Positions 55,366 through 64,000 of a stretch of 64,000 nt of DNA are shown here, piece by piece. A program made the translations under genes and the position numbers. The first letter of the stretch is position 1. Each line of letters opens with the position of its first letter. Below the pieces are notes generated by a model. The model saw only the letters and a program-made list of their open reading frames with translations. It ran no database searches and was not told the DNA's origin. Source of the DNA: Caldimonas manganoxidans ATCC BAA-369 (GTDB lineage Bacteria; Pseudomonadota; Gammaproteobacteria; Burkholderiales; Burkholderiaceae_C); assembly GCF_000381125.1 (NCBI RefSeq), contig NZ_KB905931.1:124001-188000 (forward strand), written 5' to 3'.

Positions 55366-56474
55366 TACCCCCATCGACCGCGAGCAAAGCCCGCATCGCC
55401 GTGATTGCCGGCGATGGCATCGGCAAGGAAGTCATGCCCGAAGGGCTGCGCGTGCTGGATGCGGCAGCACGGCGTTTTGGCATTGCCTTGGAAGTCGATG
55501 AGTTTGATTTTTCGAGCTGGGACTACTACGAGCGCCACGGCAAGATGCTGCCCGACGATTGGAAGGACCGCATCGGCGGGCACGACGCGATCTTCTTCGG
55601 TGCGGTGGGCTGGCCCCAGAAAATCCCCGACCATGTCTCTCTGTGGGGTTCGTTGCTGAAATTCCGTCGGGAGTTCGATCAGTACATCAATCTGCGACCG
55701 GCTCGGCTGATGCCCGGCATCCGCTCACCGCTGGTGCGCCGCGATGGCAGCCCGCGGGCCGCCGGCGAGATCGACATGATGATCGTGCGCGAAAACACCG
55801 AGGGCGAATATTCGTCGGTGGGGGGGCGCATGTACGAAGGCACCGAGCGCGAGATCGTGATCCAGGAAACCGTCATGAGCCGCATCGGTGTGGATCGTGT
55901 GCTGAAATTTGCGTTCGATCTGGCGCAGTCGCGTCCGCGTCGCAAACTGACCTCGGCTACCAAGTCCAACGGCATCGCCATCACGATGCCCTATTGGGAC
56001 GAACGGGTCGAGGCCATGAGCCGTCGGTATCCCGATGTGAGCGTGGACAAGTTCCACATCGACATCCTGACGGCCCATTTCGTTCAGCGGCCCGAGCAGT
56101 TCGACGTGGTGGTGGCCAGCAACCTGTTCGGCGACATCCTCAGCGACCTGGGGCCCGCCTGTACCGGCACGATCGGCATCGCGCCTTCGGCCAACCTCAA
56201 TCCCGAGCGGCGCTTTCCCTCACTGTTCGAGCCGGTGCATGGCTCGGCGCCAGACATCGCTGGGCGTCGTATCGCCAACCCCATCGGGCAGATCTGGTCG
56301 GCGGCGATGATGCTCGATTTCCTCGGTCACCGCGGGGCGCACGATGCGATCCTGAGGGCCATCGAGCGCGTGCTCGAGCCCTCCAGCGGCGCGCCCCGCA
56401 CCCCAGACCTCGGAGGAACGGCCCACACCGAGGACCTCGGCCGAGCCGTGGAGCAAGCCTTGCGCGAGGTCTGA
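55362..56474 (+). CDS. Tartrate dehydrogenase / D-malate decarboxylating dehydrogenase
   Basis: This 370-residue enzyme belongs to the isocitrate/isopropylmalate dehydrogenase family, TtuC/DmlA branch. It oxidises D-malate or tartrate with NAD and a divalent metal. Seen motifs are AGDGIGKEVMPEG, GAVGWP near 90, RENTEGEYSSVGGR (about 145) and the metal-binding NLFGDILSDLG (about 250) followed by EPVHGSAPDIAGRRIANP. Its ATG overlaps the dehalogenase stop by ATGA. Substrate choice among D-malate, tartrate and isopropylmalate cannot be fixed by eye, but the region GEYSS and neighbours favour TtuC/DmlA over LeuB. Confidence 0.85.
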   Translation: MIPPSTASKARIAVIAGDGIGKEVMPEGLRVLDAAARRFGIALEVDEFDFSSWDYYERHGKMLPDDWKDRIGGHDAIFFGAVGWPQKIPDHVSLWGSLLKFRREFDQYINLRPARLMPGIRSPLVRRDGSPRAAGEIDMMIVRENTEGEYSSVGGRMYEGTEREIVIQETVMSRIGVDRVLKFAFDLAQSRPRRKLTSATKSNGIAITMPYWDERVEAMSRRYPDVSVDKFHIDILTAHFVQRPEQFDVVVASNLFGDILSDLGPACTGTIGIAPSANLNPERRFPSLFEPVHGSAPDIAGRRIANPIGQIWSAAMMLDFLGHRGAHDAILRAIERVLEPSSGAPRTPDLGGTAHTEDLGRAVEQALREV

Positions 56475-56578
56475 GCCCGACGTGGGCGTTAGGCGCACAA
56501 CCCCTTGTCAAGACGAGATTTCACGCGGATCTTTCATTCGTGAAGCAACGGCAAAGCGCATAGAATCCGCTTCCGCGC

Positions 56579-56607
56579 TTGACACGCTGGAGGGCCGTCG
56601 CTGTAAT
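56579..56607 (+). promoter_or_regulatory. hupB promoter
   Basis: TTGACA (56579-56584) and TGTAAT (56602-56607) are exactly 17 bp apart, about 107 bp upstream of hupB. It is the best sigma-70 match in the window. Confidence 0.85.
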
Positions 56608-56713
56608 GGACGCGCAGCGTTTGCAGTCGCCCAATCCACCATCACAGCGTCATGCGCAATCGCGGCGCCGGGATCCATATCTTTCGTGTGAGACACCTTG
56701 AGAGGGGGTTTTC

Positions 56714-56986
56714 GTGAACAAGACTGAACTCATCGAGCACATCGCCAAGCAAGCCGACATCTCCAAGGCCGCGGCCAGCCGCGCCCTGGAAGCCATGATC
56801 GGTGGTGTGCGGACCACCCTGAAAAAGGGCGGGACCGTCTCGCTGGTCGGATTCGGCACTTTTGCCGTGACCAAGCGTGCCGCTCGCACCGGGCGCAATC
56901 CGCGCACCGGGGCCACCATCAAAATCAAGGCGGCCAAAGTGCCGAAGTTCCGTCCTGGCAAGGCTTTGAAAGACGCTCTGAACTGA
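56714..56986 (+). CDS. hupB: DNA-binding protein HU-beta
   Basis: HU (90 aa) bends and compacts DNA as a dimer. The family sequence is clear, with [22 protein letters not shown] (seen as LVGFGTF and RTGRNPRTG) at the DNA-binding arm. It starts with GTG at 56714, preceded by GAGAGGGGG. In most proteobacteria lon precedes hupB. Here the dehydrogenase gene does, with a 240-bp gap and its own promoter. A tRNA and ppiD follow. Confidence 0.96.
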   Translation: MNKTELIEHIAKQADISKAAASRALEAMIGGVRTTLKKGGTVSLVGFGTFAVTKRAARTGRNPRTGATIKIKAAKVPKFRPGKALKDALN

Positions 56987-57012
56987 CACCGGCGGCGTTT
57001 CTTCTTCACCCC

Positions 57013-57088
57013 GGGTGCTTAGCTCAGTTGGTAGAGCGGCGCCCTTACAAGGCGTAGGTCGGGGGTTCGAACCCCTCAGCACCCACCA
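57013..57088 (+). tRNA. tRNA-Val (anticodon TAC)
   Basis: A 76-nt cloverleaf: acceptor GGGTGCT with AGCACCC, D arm GCTCAGTTGGTAGAGC, anticodon loop CTTACAA giving TAC, and T loop TTCGAAC. CCA is encoded at 57086-57088. It lies 26 bp after hupB and may share its transcript. Confidence 0.97.
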
Positions 57089-57186
57089 CGGTTCATCCGG
57101 TTTCATCCCCGGGGCTGCGCTAAAATGAAGCTTCCCGTGCCGTGAAGCCCACGGCGCGCGGCTCCGGATCCACCGACAGGACTCCC

Positions 57187-57216
57187 AAGGCGAACCGAGG
57201 TTCGCCTTTGTCGTCT
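57187..57216 (+). terminator. Terminator between tRNA-Val and ppiD
   Basis: AAGGCGAACC and GGTTCGCCTT form a perfect 10-bp stem with a GA centre, followed by TGTCGTCTTT. It lies 66 bp before the ppiD ATG. It either ends the hupB/tRNA transcript or acts as an attenuator in the ppiD leader. A TAAAAT box stands at 57121-57126, 60 bp upstream. Confidence 0.75.
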
Positions 57217-57273
57217 TTGCGGGCGGTTCATCCTTTGGCGGCGCGCTGGCCGCCCACTCACGAGGTCTGTCCG

Positions 57274-59148
57274 ATGTTCGATGCCATCCGCAACAACTCT
57301 CGCGTCTTGTTTCTGGTGTTGTTGCTGCTGATCATCCCGTCCTTTGTCTTCTTCGGGCTAGACGGCTACACCCGATTTCGCGAAGGTCGCCAAGTCGTCG
57401 CGCAAGTGGGTCGGCTGGAAATCACCCAGTCCGAGCTCGATGAAGCGCATCGCCGCTCGATCGAGCGCGTGCGTCAGCAAATGCCCGGCGTGGACATCGC
57501 GATGTTCGACACCCCGGCCATGAAGCAAAGCACGCTGGAGTCCCTGGTGCGTGAGCGGGTGCTGGCCTTGGCGGCCGATCAGCAGCACCTGGTCACGGGC
57601 GACGAGCGGGTGCGCCGCATTTTCCGCACCGATCCGCAGTTCGAATTCCTGCGGCGGTCCGATGGCACGGTCAACCAAGACATCCTGAGTGCCCAGGGCA
57701 TGAGTTCCGAGCAATTCGCCGAGACCTTGCGCCGGGACCTGTCGCTGCGGCAGGTGATCGGCCCGGTGGCGGTCAGCGCCGTGGCCGGGACGACCGCGCG
57801 CGACCAGGCCCTCGACGCCTTCTTGCAAGCGCGCGAAGTGCAGTGGAAGCTGTTTGCCGCCAAGGACTTCAGCGCACGCGTCCAACCCACCGACGAGGAG
57901 CTGCAGGCGTACTACAAAGACCCGGCCCACGCCTCCCAATTCCAATCGCCTGAATTCGCCACGGTGGAATACCTCGTGCTCGACCTCGAGGCCGTCAAGC
58001 GTGGGCTGACCGTCTCCGACGAGGACCTGCGCAAGTACTACGAGGAAAACATCTCGCGCTACTCCACTCCCGAAGAACGTCGCGCGAGCCACATTCTCAT
58101 CAAGACCGAAGGTGTCTCGCGCGAGCAGGCCCGTGCTCAGGCCCAGCAGTTGTTGGACCAGCTCAAGGCCCGCCCCGAAGCCTTCGCCGATATGGCGCGC
58201 CAGCATTCGCAGGACCCGGGCTCTGCGGCACAAGGGGGGGATCTGGGCTTTTTCGGCCGCGGTGCGATGGTCAAGCCTTTCGAAGACGCGGTGTATGCAC
58301 TCAAGCCGGGTCAGCTCAGTGAGCTGGTGGAGACCGATTTCGGCTTCCACATCATCCGCCTGACCGAAGTGCGCGGCGGTCAGCGCAAGCCCTTCGAAGC
58401 GGTGCGCGCCGAGATCGAGGATGCCGTGCGCAGCCAGCTCGCGCAGACCCGCTTTGCCGAGGTGGCCGAGCAGTTCAGCAATCTGGTGTACGAACAGCCC
58501 GACAGCCTCCAGCCCGCGGCCACTGCCTTGGGGTTGCAGGTGCGCAAGGCCGAGCGTGTCCAGCGTCAGCCCGCCAGCGGCACCGAAGGTCCTCTGAGCA
58601 ACGCGCGCCTGCTCGAGGCCTTGTTCAGCGCAGACAGCATTGCCAGCAAACGCAACACCCAGGCCATCGAGGTGGGCCCAGGCCAGCTGGTCTCGGCCCG
58701 CATCGTCGAACACTCGCCGGCGCGCACCTTGCCGCTGGAGGAGGTGCGCGACCGGGTGCGCGAGCGCGTGGTGGCCCGCAAGGCCGCCGAGCTGGCGCAT
58801 CAAGAAGGCCAGGCCAAATTGGCGGCTTGGAAGGCATCTCCCGAGTCGGCCAGCTTGGAGGCACCCAAGACCGTCTCTCGGCTGAACGCCGCTGGCTTGC
58901 CCTCGCGGGTGCTGCGTGCGGCCTTGGCCGCTGCGGCCGATGCGTTGCCGGCCTGGGTCGGCGTGGATCTGGGCGACGAGGGCTATGCCGTCGTGCGGGT
59001 CAACAAGGTGCTGGGGCGCGATCCATCGCCAGCGGGTGAACCGCTCAAGGCACAGTACATCGATGCCTGGGGGGCTGCCGAAGCGCAGGCTTACTACGCC
59101 TCGCTCAAGGAACGTTTCAAGGTCAAAGTCCAGACGGTCTCGCGTTGA
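57274..59148 (+). CDS. ppiD: Periplasmic folding chaperone PpiD
   Basis: PpiD (624 aa) is anchored in the inner membrane by one segment near the N-terminus (VLFLVLLLLIIPSFVFFGL, about 11-29) and acts on proteins leaving the Sec translocon. A SurA-N-like region is followed by a parvulin domain (about 270-365: ASHILIKTEG, GGDLGFFGRG, FGFHIIRLTEV). A long C-terminal tail completes the protein. The hup-ppiD order is the common proteobacterial arrangement. The ATG at 57274 starts MFDAIRNNSRV. Confidence 0.94.
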   Translation: MFDAIRNNSRVLFLVLLLLIIPSFVFFGLDGYTRFREGRQVVAQVGRLEITQSELDEAHRRSIERVRQQMPGVDIAMFDTPAMKQSTLESLVRERVLALAADQQHLVTGDERVRRIFRTDPQFEFLRRSDGTVNQDILSAQGMSSEQFAETLRRDLSLRQVIGPVAVSAVAGTTARDQALDAFLQAREVQWKLFAAKDFSARVQPTDEELQAYYKDPAHASQFQSPEFATVEYLVLDLEAVKRGLTVSDEDLRKYYEENISRYSTPEERRASHILIKTEGVSREQARAQAQQLLDQLKARPEAFADMARQHSQDPGSAAQGGDLGFFGRGAMVKPFEDAVYALKPGQLSELVETDFGFHIIRLTEVRGGQRKPFEAVRAEIEDAVRSQLAQTRFAEVAEQFSNLVYEQPDSLQPAATALGLQVRKAERVQRQPASGTEGPLSNARLLEALFSADSIASKRNTQAIEVGPGQLVSARIVEHSPARTLPLEEVRDRVRERVVARKAAELAHQEGQAKLAAWKASPESASLEAPKTVSRLNAAGLPSRVLRAALAAAADALPAWVGVDLGDEGYAVVRVNKVLGRDPSPAGEPLKAQYIDAWGAAEAQAYYASLKERFKVKVQTVSR

Positions 59149-59193
59149 GAACGTTCAAGCCGAGGCGGCTGGACGGGGCCGCGATTTCGAGCT

Positions 59194-59199
59194 TATAAT
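59194..59199 (+). promoter_or_regulatory. tRNA-His -10 box
   Basis: TATAAT lies 12 bp before the tRNA 5' end. The -35 (TGGACG, 59170-59175, spacer 18) is moderate. Confidence 0.6.
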
Positions 59200-59211
59200 T
59201 TCAGACTCTTT

Positions 59212-59288
59212 GGTGGCTGTAGCTCAGTTGGTAGAGTCCCAGATTGTGATTCTGGTCGTCGTGGGTTCGAGTCCCATCAGCCACCCCA
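59212..59288 (+). tRNA. tRNA-His (anticodon GTG)
   Basis: A 77-nt cloverleaf with the extra 5' G (G-1 at 59212) that pairs with the discriminator C, diagnostic of tRNA-His. The anticodon stem is CCAGA/TCTGG with loop TTGTGAT giving GTG. CCA is encoded at 59286-59288. Confidence 0.97.
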
Positions 59289-59300
59289 AGTTCTGAGAGT

Positions 59301-59333
59301 CAAAGGCCTTCGAGAAATCGGGGGCCTTTGTCC
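59301..59333 (+). terminator. Hairpin after tRNA-His
   Basis: CAAAGGCC (59301-59308) and GGCCTTTG (59323-59330) pair around 14 nt and are followed by TCC. The U-run is the TTTG of the arm. It may separate tRNA-His from tRNA-Gly, and it overlaps the tRNA-Gly -35. Confidence 0.6.
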
Positions 59334-59356
59334 TTGGAGCCATGCGCTGTCATAAT
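59328..59356 (+). promoter_or_regulatory. tRNA-Gly promoter
   Basis: TTGTCC (59328-59333) and CATAAT (59351-59356) are 17 bp apart and end 14 bp before the tRNA. Confidence 0.7.
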
Positions 59357-59370
59357 ACGCAGCGTTCGAG

Positions 59371-59444
59371 GCGGGTGTAGTTCAATGGTAGAACGCCAGC
59401 TTCCCAAGCTTGATACGAGGGTTCGATTCCCTTCACCCGCTCCA
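59371..59444 (+). tRNA. tRNA-Gly (anticodon CCC)
   Basis: A 74-nt cloverleaf: acceptor GCGGGTG with CACCCGC, anticodon loop TTCCCAA giving CCC, T loop TTCGATT, CCA at 59442-59444. Confidence 0.97.
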
Positions 59445-59454
59445 CCGGATTCAA

Positions 59455-59479
59455 GGGCCGCCTCAGCGGCCCTTTTCCT
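59455..59479 (+). terminator. tRNA-Gly terminator
   Basis: GGGCCG-CCTCAG-CGGCCC is followed by TTTTCCTTT. It lies between the tRNA and the convergent gabD. Confidence 0.88.
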
Positions 59480-59506
59480 TTGTAGCCCATCGGTTCGGTC
59501 GCGACC

Positions 59507-60985
59507 TCACCGATGCAGGTCGCCCAGGCACAAGTACTTGACCTCCAGGTATTCGTCGATGCCATGGTGCGAGCCCTCGCGGCCCAGGCCCGACTGCTTG
59601 ACGCCGCCGAAGGGGACTTCGGCCACCGAGATCAGCCCGGTGTTGATGCCCACCATGCCATATTCCAATGCCTCGGCCACCCGGACGATGCGGCCGATGT
59701 CGCGGCTGTAGAAGTAGCTCGCCAAACCATATTCCGTGGCGTTGGCCAGCGCGACGACCTCGTCTTCGGTCTTGAAGCGTAGCACCGGTGCCACCGGGCC
59801 AAACGTTTCTTCTTGCGAGCAGCGCATCTCGGGTGTCACATCGGCCAGCACGGTGGGGGCAAAGAAGCGTTGGCCCACACGCTGGCCGCCGGTGAGCACG
59901 CGCGCGCCTTTGGCGCAGGCGTCGGCCACATGGGCTTCCACCTTGGCCAACGCCGACTCGTCGATCAGCGGGCCGATGTGCACCCCCGGCTCGAAGCCCG
60001 AGCCCAGTTTGAGGCCGCGCACCTTGTCGGCCAGCTTGGCGACGAAGCTTTCATACACGCCATCCTGCACATACAGCCGGTTGGCGCACACGCAGGTTTG
60101 GCCTGCGTTGCGGTATTTGCTGGCCACGGCGCCTTCGACGGCGCTGTCCAGGTCGGCATCGTCGAAGACGATGAACGGTGCATTGCCGCCCAGCTCCAGC
60201 GATAGCTTCTTGACCGTCGACGCGCATTGCTGCATCAGGATGCGTCCCACTTCGGTCGAGCCGGTGAAGGACAGGTGGCGCACGACTTCGCTGGTGCACA
60301 GCACCTTGCCGATCTCGATGGACTGGGCGCTGTCGCCAGTGACGACATTGAGCACGCCCGGCGGCATGCCGGCGCGCTGGGCCAGTTCGGCTGCGGCCAG
60401 CGCCGACAGCGGCGTTTGTTCGGCCGGCTTGATGACCACCGGACAGCCCGCGGCCAGGGCCGGGGCCACCTTGCGGGTGATCATCGCGATGGGGAAGTTC
60501 CAAGGCGTGATGGCCGCGCACACGCCGATGGGCTGTTTGAGCACCCAATAGCGCTTGGTGGGGTCGGTGGTGGGGATGGTCTCGCCGTAGACGCGTCGGG
60601 CTTCCTCGGCGAACCATTCCACGAAACTGGCGGCATAGAGCACCTCACCGCGGGCTTCGGCCAAGGGCTTGCCCTGCTCGGCCGTCATGATGCGGGCCAA
60701 GTCCTCGGCATGCTCGTGGAGCAGCTGGAACCATTTCATCAGCACGGCGGCGCGCTGCTTGGCGGTCTGGGCGCGCCAAGCCGGCCAGGCGGCATGGGCC
60801 GCGGCGATGGCCGCTGCGGCGTCGGAGGCGCCCAAGTTGGCGACCTCGGCCAGTGGCTGGCCGGTGGCCGGATCATGCACGGCAAAGCGAGCGGTGCCGG
60901 GCACCCATTGGCCGTCGATCAAGGCATCGGTCTTGAGCAAGCGAGGGTCTTTGAGCGCGGCAAGCGGCGAGCGGGTGGTCTCCAT
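59507..60985 (-). CDS. gabD: NADP-dependent succinate-semialdehyde dehydrogenase
   Basis: This 492-residue aldehyde dehydrogenase has the GabD type sequence. Catalytic Cys lies in GQTCVCANR (about 297), the general-base Glu in LELGGNAP (about 263), and the cofactor segment in ITPWNFPIAMI (about 162). The motif EYLEVKYLCLG at the C-terminus is typical of GabD. It oxidises succinic semialdehyde, or related glutarate semialdehyde, to the acid. No gabT is adjacent. It is divergent from alaS over 230 bp. Confidence 0.88.
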   Translation of the reverse strand: METTRSPLAALKDPRLLKTDALIDGQWVPGTARFAVHDPATGQPLAEVANLGASDAAAAIAAAHAAWPAWRAQTAKQRAAVLMKWFQLLHEHAEDLARIMTAEQGKPLAEARGEVLYAASFVEWFAEEARRVYGETIPTTDPTKRYWVLKQPIGVCAAITPWNFPIAMITRKVAPALAAGCPVVIKPAEQTPLSALAAAELAQRAGMPPGVLNVVTGDSAQSIEIGKVLCTSEVVRHLSFTGSTEVGRILMQQCASTVKKLSLELGGNAPFIVFDDADLDSAVEGAVASKYRNAGQTCVCANRLYVQDGVYESFVAKLADKVRGLKLGSGFEPGVHIGPLIDESALAKVEAHVADACAKGARVLTGGQRVGQRFFAPTVLADVTPEMRCSQEETFGPVAPVLRFKTEDEVVALANATEYGLASYFYSRDIGRIVRVAEALEYGMVGINTGLISVAEVPFGGVKQSGLGREGSHHGIDEYLEVKYLCLGDLHR

Positions 60986-61118
60986 GAAGGCATGTCCTCA
61001 CGTCAATAAAGGCTGGGGTTCATCATAGGCGGGCGGCGGCGGGCCTGCTGACACCTGCGTGACCGTGACGGCCCCAGTGGCGCTGCGGCGCGGCGGCGCA
61101 AGTCGGCAGCGGCCTTTC

Positions 61119-61124
61119 TATAAT
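61119..61124 (+). promoter_or_regulatory. alaS -10 box
   Basis: TATAAT about 92 bp upstream of the alaS ATG. The -35 region is GC-rich and weak. It follows the gabD start region, so gabD and alaS are transcribed apart from this gap. Confidence 0.5.
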
Positions 61125-61215
61125 CGAAAACTTCGCCAAATCAAGCATTTACAGGGTCGCCTGGCTGACCTTGCGCTTGAGGAGCCGTCCTAGCAGCCTG
61201 CCCAGAAAGCCCCGG

Positions 61216-63843
61216 ATGAAAGCCGCCGAGATCCGCCAAACCTTCTTGAAGTTTTTCGAGTCCAAAGGACACACCGTGGTGCCGTCCAGTCCCGTGGTGC
61301 CCGCAGACGACCCGACGCTGCTGTTCACCAACGCCGGGATGAACCAGTTCAAGGACGTGTTCCTGGGCTTCGACAAGCGGCCGTATACCCGAGCGGCCAC
61401 GGCGCAAAAGTGCATCCGCGCCGGCGGCAAGCACAACGATCTCGAGAACGTGGGCTACACCGCGCGCCACCACACCTTCTTCGAGATGTTGGGCAATTTC
61501 AGCTTTGGGGACTATTTCAAGCGCGATGCGATCAGGTACGCCTGGGAGCTGCTGACCGAGCACTTCAAATTGCCGCCGTCCAAGCTGTGGGTCACCGTCT
61601 ACGCCGAAGATGACGAGGCCTATGACATCTGGCACAAGGACGTGGGCGTGCCGGCCGAGCGCATCGTGCGCATCGGCGACAACAAGGGCGCGCGCTACGC
61701 CTCGGACAACTTCTGGATGATGGGCGACACCGGGCCTTGCGGTCCCTGCACCGAGATTTTTTACGACCACGGCGAAGGCATCCCCGGCGGCCCGCCGGGC
61801 AGCCCTGACGAAGACGGCGACCGCTACATCGAAATTTGGAACAACGTCTTCATGCAGTTCAACCGCACGGAAGACGGTCAGATGCACCCGCTGCCCAAGC
61901 CCAGCGTGGACACCGGCATGGGGCTGGAGCGCATCGCGGCGGTGCTGCAGGGGGTGCACTCGAATTACGAGATCGATCTCTTCGTGGCCCTGCTGGCGGC
62001 GGCCAAGCAGGCGGTGGATGCGGCCGGCGCGGGCGATTGCGACAAAGGCAGCCCGTCGCTGAAGGTGATCGCCGACCACATCCGCGCCTGCGCCTTCATG
62101 GTGGCCGATGGCGTGATTCCCGGCAACGAAGGCCGTGGCTACGTGCTGCGCCGTATCGCCCGGCGGGCCATCCGGCATGGCTACAAGCTTGGCGCGCGGG
62201 TGCCGTTCTTTCACCGGATCGTTGCCGCCGTGGTGCAGCAAATGGGCGACGCCTACCCCGAGCTGCGTCAGCACCAGGCTCGCATCACCGAGGTGCTCAA
62301 GCAGGAGGAGGAGCGCTTCTTCCAAACCATTGCGCACGGGATGGAGATCCTCGAGGCGGCGCTGGCCGGCGGTGCCCGGCAAGTCGATGGCGAGCTGGCG
62401 TTCAAGTTGCACGACACCTACGGCTTTCCGCTCGATCTGACGGCCGACGTGTGCCGAGAGCGGGGGGTGACGGTGGATGCGGCTGGCTTCGAGGCGGCCA
62501 TGGCGCGCCAGCGCGAACAGGCCCGCGCGGCGGGCAAGTTCAAGATGGCCGCCGGCCTGGAATACCGCGGCGCGCCGACCACGTTTCACGGCTACGAGCG
62601 GTTGGTGCACGAGGGGGCTCGGGTCACGGCAGTCTATGTGGATGGCACCTCGGTGGACAGCGCCCGTGCCGGTGACGATGCGGTGATCGTGCTCGATCAC
62701 ACGCCGTTCTATGCCGAATCGGGGGGGCAGGTGGGTGACACGGGGGAGCTGCGCAACAAGACGGCGCGCTTCCTCGTGGAAGACACGCAGAAAATCCAGG
62801 CCGATGTCTTTGGCCATCACGGCCGTGTGGTGGAAGGCGAGATCCGGGTGGGTGACATGATCGATGCCCGGGTCGATGCCGAGCGCCGCGCTCGCACGAT
62901 GCGCAACCACAGCGCCACCCACTTGATGCACAAAGCTTTGCGCGAGGTGCTGGGTGAGCATGTGCAGCAAAAGGGCTCGTTGGTCAATGCCGAGCGCACG
63001 CGCTTCGACTTTTCCCACCATGCGCCGCTGACGCCTGAGCAGATCCAGCGCATCGAAGCGCTGGTCAATGCCGAGATCCTCGCCAATGCCGACACCCAGG
63101 CGCGCATCATGCCGATCGAAGAAGCGCAAAAGCTCGGGGCGGTGATGCTGTTTGGTGAAAAGTACGGCGCTCAGGTGCGCGTGCTGGACATCGGCAGCAG
63201 TCGCGAGCTGTGTGGGGGCACCCATGTGGCGCGCACCGGCGACATCGGCTTGTTCAAGATCGTGTCCGAAAGCGGTGTGGCCGCTGGGGTGCGCCGTGTG
63301 GAAGCGGTGACCGGTGAGAACGCGCTGGCTTACGTGCAAGGCTTGGAGTCCACGGTCGGTCAACTGGCCGGCGTGCTCAAAGCCACGCCATCGGATGTGC
63401 CGCAGCGGGTGGCCCAGGTGCTGGAGCAGGTGCGTTCGCTCGAAAAAGAGCTGGCCGCACTCAAGGGCAAGCTGGCCTCGGTGCAAGGCGATGAGCTGAT
63501 GGCCAAGGCCGTGGACGTCAAAGGCATCCGCGTGTTGGCAGCCACCTTGGACGGCGCAGACGCCAAGACCCTGCGCGAGACCATGGACAAGCTCAAGGAC
63601 AAGCTCAAGACCGCCGCGATCGTGCTGGCCGCCGTCGATGGTGGCAAGGTGCAGCTGGCCGCAGGGGTGACGAGCGACAACACGGCCAAGCTCAAAGCCG
63701 GCGACTTGGTCAACTTCGTGGCTCAGCAGGTGGGGGGCAAAGGTGGGGGCAAGCCCGATTTGGCCATGGCCGGTGGCAGCGATGTGAGCAAGCTGCCGCA
63801 AGCCTTGGCCTCGGTGCCTGCCTGGGTGGCCGAGCGGGTCTGA
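61216..63843 (+). CDS. alaS: Alanyl-tRNA synthetase
   Basis: AlaRS (875 aa, like E. coli 875) charges tRNA-Ala. The class II catalytic core includes [14 protein letters not shown] (about 36) and [13 protein letters not shown] (about 238). The editing domain has the zinc-binding [11 protein letters not shown] (about 570) and the Cys/His of LCGGTHV (about 670). The C-Ala domain with [11 protein letters not shown] and [15 protein letters not shown] closes it. The ATG at 61216 starts [19 protein letters not shown]; earlier in-frame starts lack family similarity. Confidence 0.97.
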   Translation: MKAAEIRQTFLKFFESKGHTVVPSSPVVPADDPTLLFTNAGMNQFKDVFLGFDKRPYTRAATAQKCIRAGGKHNDLENVGYTARHHTFFEMLGNFSFGDYFKRDAIRYAWELLTEHFKLPPSKLWVTVYAEDDEAYDIWHKDVGVPAERIVRIGDNKGARYASDNFWMMGDTGPCGPCTEIFYDHGEGIPGGPPGSPDEDGDRYIEIWNNVFMQFNRTEDGQMHPLPKPSVDTGMGLERIAAVLQGVHSNYEIDLFVALLAAAKQAVDAAGAGDCDKGSPSLKVIADHIRACAFMVADGVIPGNEGRGYVLRRIARRAIRHGYKLGARVPFFHRIVAAVVQQMGDAYPELRQHQARITEVLKQEEERFFQTIAHGMEILEAALAGGARQVDGELAFKLHDTYGFPLDLTADVCRERGVTVDAAGFEAAMARQREQARAAGKFKMAAGLEYRGAPTTFHGYERLVHEGARVTAVYVDGTSVDSARAGDDAVIVLDHTPFYAESGGQVGDTGELRNKTARFLVEDTQKIQADVFGHHGRVVEGEIRVGDMIDARVDAERRARTMRNHSATHLMHKALREVLGEHVQQKGSLVNAERTRFDFSHHAPLTPEQIQRIEALVNAEILANADTQARIMPIEEAQKLGAVMLFGEKYGAQVRVLDIGSSRELCGGTHVARTGDIGLFKIVSESGVAAGVRRVEAVTGENALAYVQGLESTVGQLAGVLKATPSDVPQRVAQVLEQVRSLEKELAALKGKLASVQGDELMAKAVDVKGIRVLAATLDGADAKTLRETMDKLKDKLKTAAIVLAAVDGGKVQLAAGVTSDNTAKLKAGDLVNFVAQQVGGKGGGKPDLAMAGGSDVSKLPQALASVPAWVAERV

Positions 63844-63869
63844 GCGGCCCCAGCAGTGGGCGTTGTGCC

Positions 63870-64000
63870 ATGGCTCTGTGGATGCCACGTGCGGTCATGG
63901 CCGCGGTGGTGTTTGCCGTGTGGATGCCCGCGATCGGGTGGGCCCGCGACATGCTGGGCTTGCGCGAGGCCCAGCCCGCCGAGGTGGTGCGCTGGTTCGT
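63870..64000 (+). CDS. Exported protein, N-terminal fragment
   Basis: An open frame from the ATG at 63870 runs off the window after 43 codons. The first residues are hydrophobic with Met-rich start and an apparent signal cleavage at IGWA-RD (about residue 25). The mature start RDMLGLREAQPAEVVRW is not recognised. It begins 26 bp after alaS on the same strand and is probably co-transcribed. I cannot assign a family from this length. Confidence 0.5.
   Translation, partial: MALWMPRAVMAAVVFAVWMPAIGWARDMLGLREAQPAEVVRWF

Noticed and set aside
61141-63888. Frame of more than 900 codons opposite alaS
   Set aside because: It lies fully antisense to alaS, which has all family motifs.

Overview
The window is a 64 kb stretch of high-GC chromosome from a betaproteobacterium, most likely order Burkholderiales and close to Comamonadaceae. 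This rests on gene content, not on a database search. Supporting signs are an EF-P with Arg32 next to its rhamnosyltransferase EarP, a phasin, an aceE-aceF-lpdA operon whose Lpd carries its own lipoyl domain, an APS-reductase sulfate operon with a DUF934 gene, and a potassium-independent membrane pyrophosphatase. Nearly every base is ordinary chromosomal core. I see no insertion sequence, prophage, integrase or CRISPR array.

Layout. 2-1926: the end of uvrB and a low-molecular-weight phosphatase. 1923-7506: the isc operon (iscR-iscS-iscU-iscA-hscB-hscA-fdx). 7539-10481: dnaQ, tRNA-Val(CAC), an N-formylglutamate amidohydrolase and an LhgO-like oxidase. 10468-16532: divergent pyrD/rpiA, a secreted glutaredoxin-like protein, prlC-folD and a FixJ-type regulator. 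16541-25716: a PAS histidine kinase divergent from the pyruvate dehydrogenase operon. 25745-29550: a secreted protein of unknown function, membrane pyrophosphatase hppA divergent from soluble ppa, and tRNA-Asn. 29588-40286 (minus strand): a TonB-dependent receptor behind a TPP riboswitch, a ferredoxin reductase, fdxA, and a sulfate assimilation operon (exporter-cysI-DUF934-cysH-cysD-cysN-cobA). 40466-46381: a patatin lipoprotein, phasin phaP, a deacetylase-fold protein, a thioesterase, a 2-hydroxyacid dehydrogenase and rmuC. 46395-50265 (minus): mnmC, efp, earP. 50300-53321: uvrC, a TonB-C-like lipoprotein, pgsA. 53419-56474: a LysR regulator divergent from a fluoroacetate-dehalogenase-like hydrolase and a tartrate/D-malate dehydrogenase. 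56714-64000: hupB, tRNA-Val(TAC), ppiD, tRNA-His, tRNA-Gly(CCC), gabD, alaS and the start of an exported protein.

How genes work together. The isc genes form one assembly machine, autoregulated by IscR. The cys operon converts sulfate to APS, sulfite and sulfide without a PAPS step. It includes CobA for siroheme but no CysJ flavoprotein, and ferredoxin and ferredoxin reductase genes follow it. EarP is encoded directly upstream of its substrate EF-P. The two pyrophosphatases sit back to back.

Most unusual items: the TPP riboswitch ahead of a siderophore-type TonB receptor, five tandem 13-bp repeats in the efp leader, paired TGYTGC-N3-GCARCA operators around the phaP promoter, the dehalogenase/malate-dehydrogenase cluster, and the CysJ-less sulfite reductase operon. 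No wholly new system is evident. These are regulatory and pathway variants worth testing.
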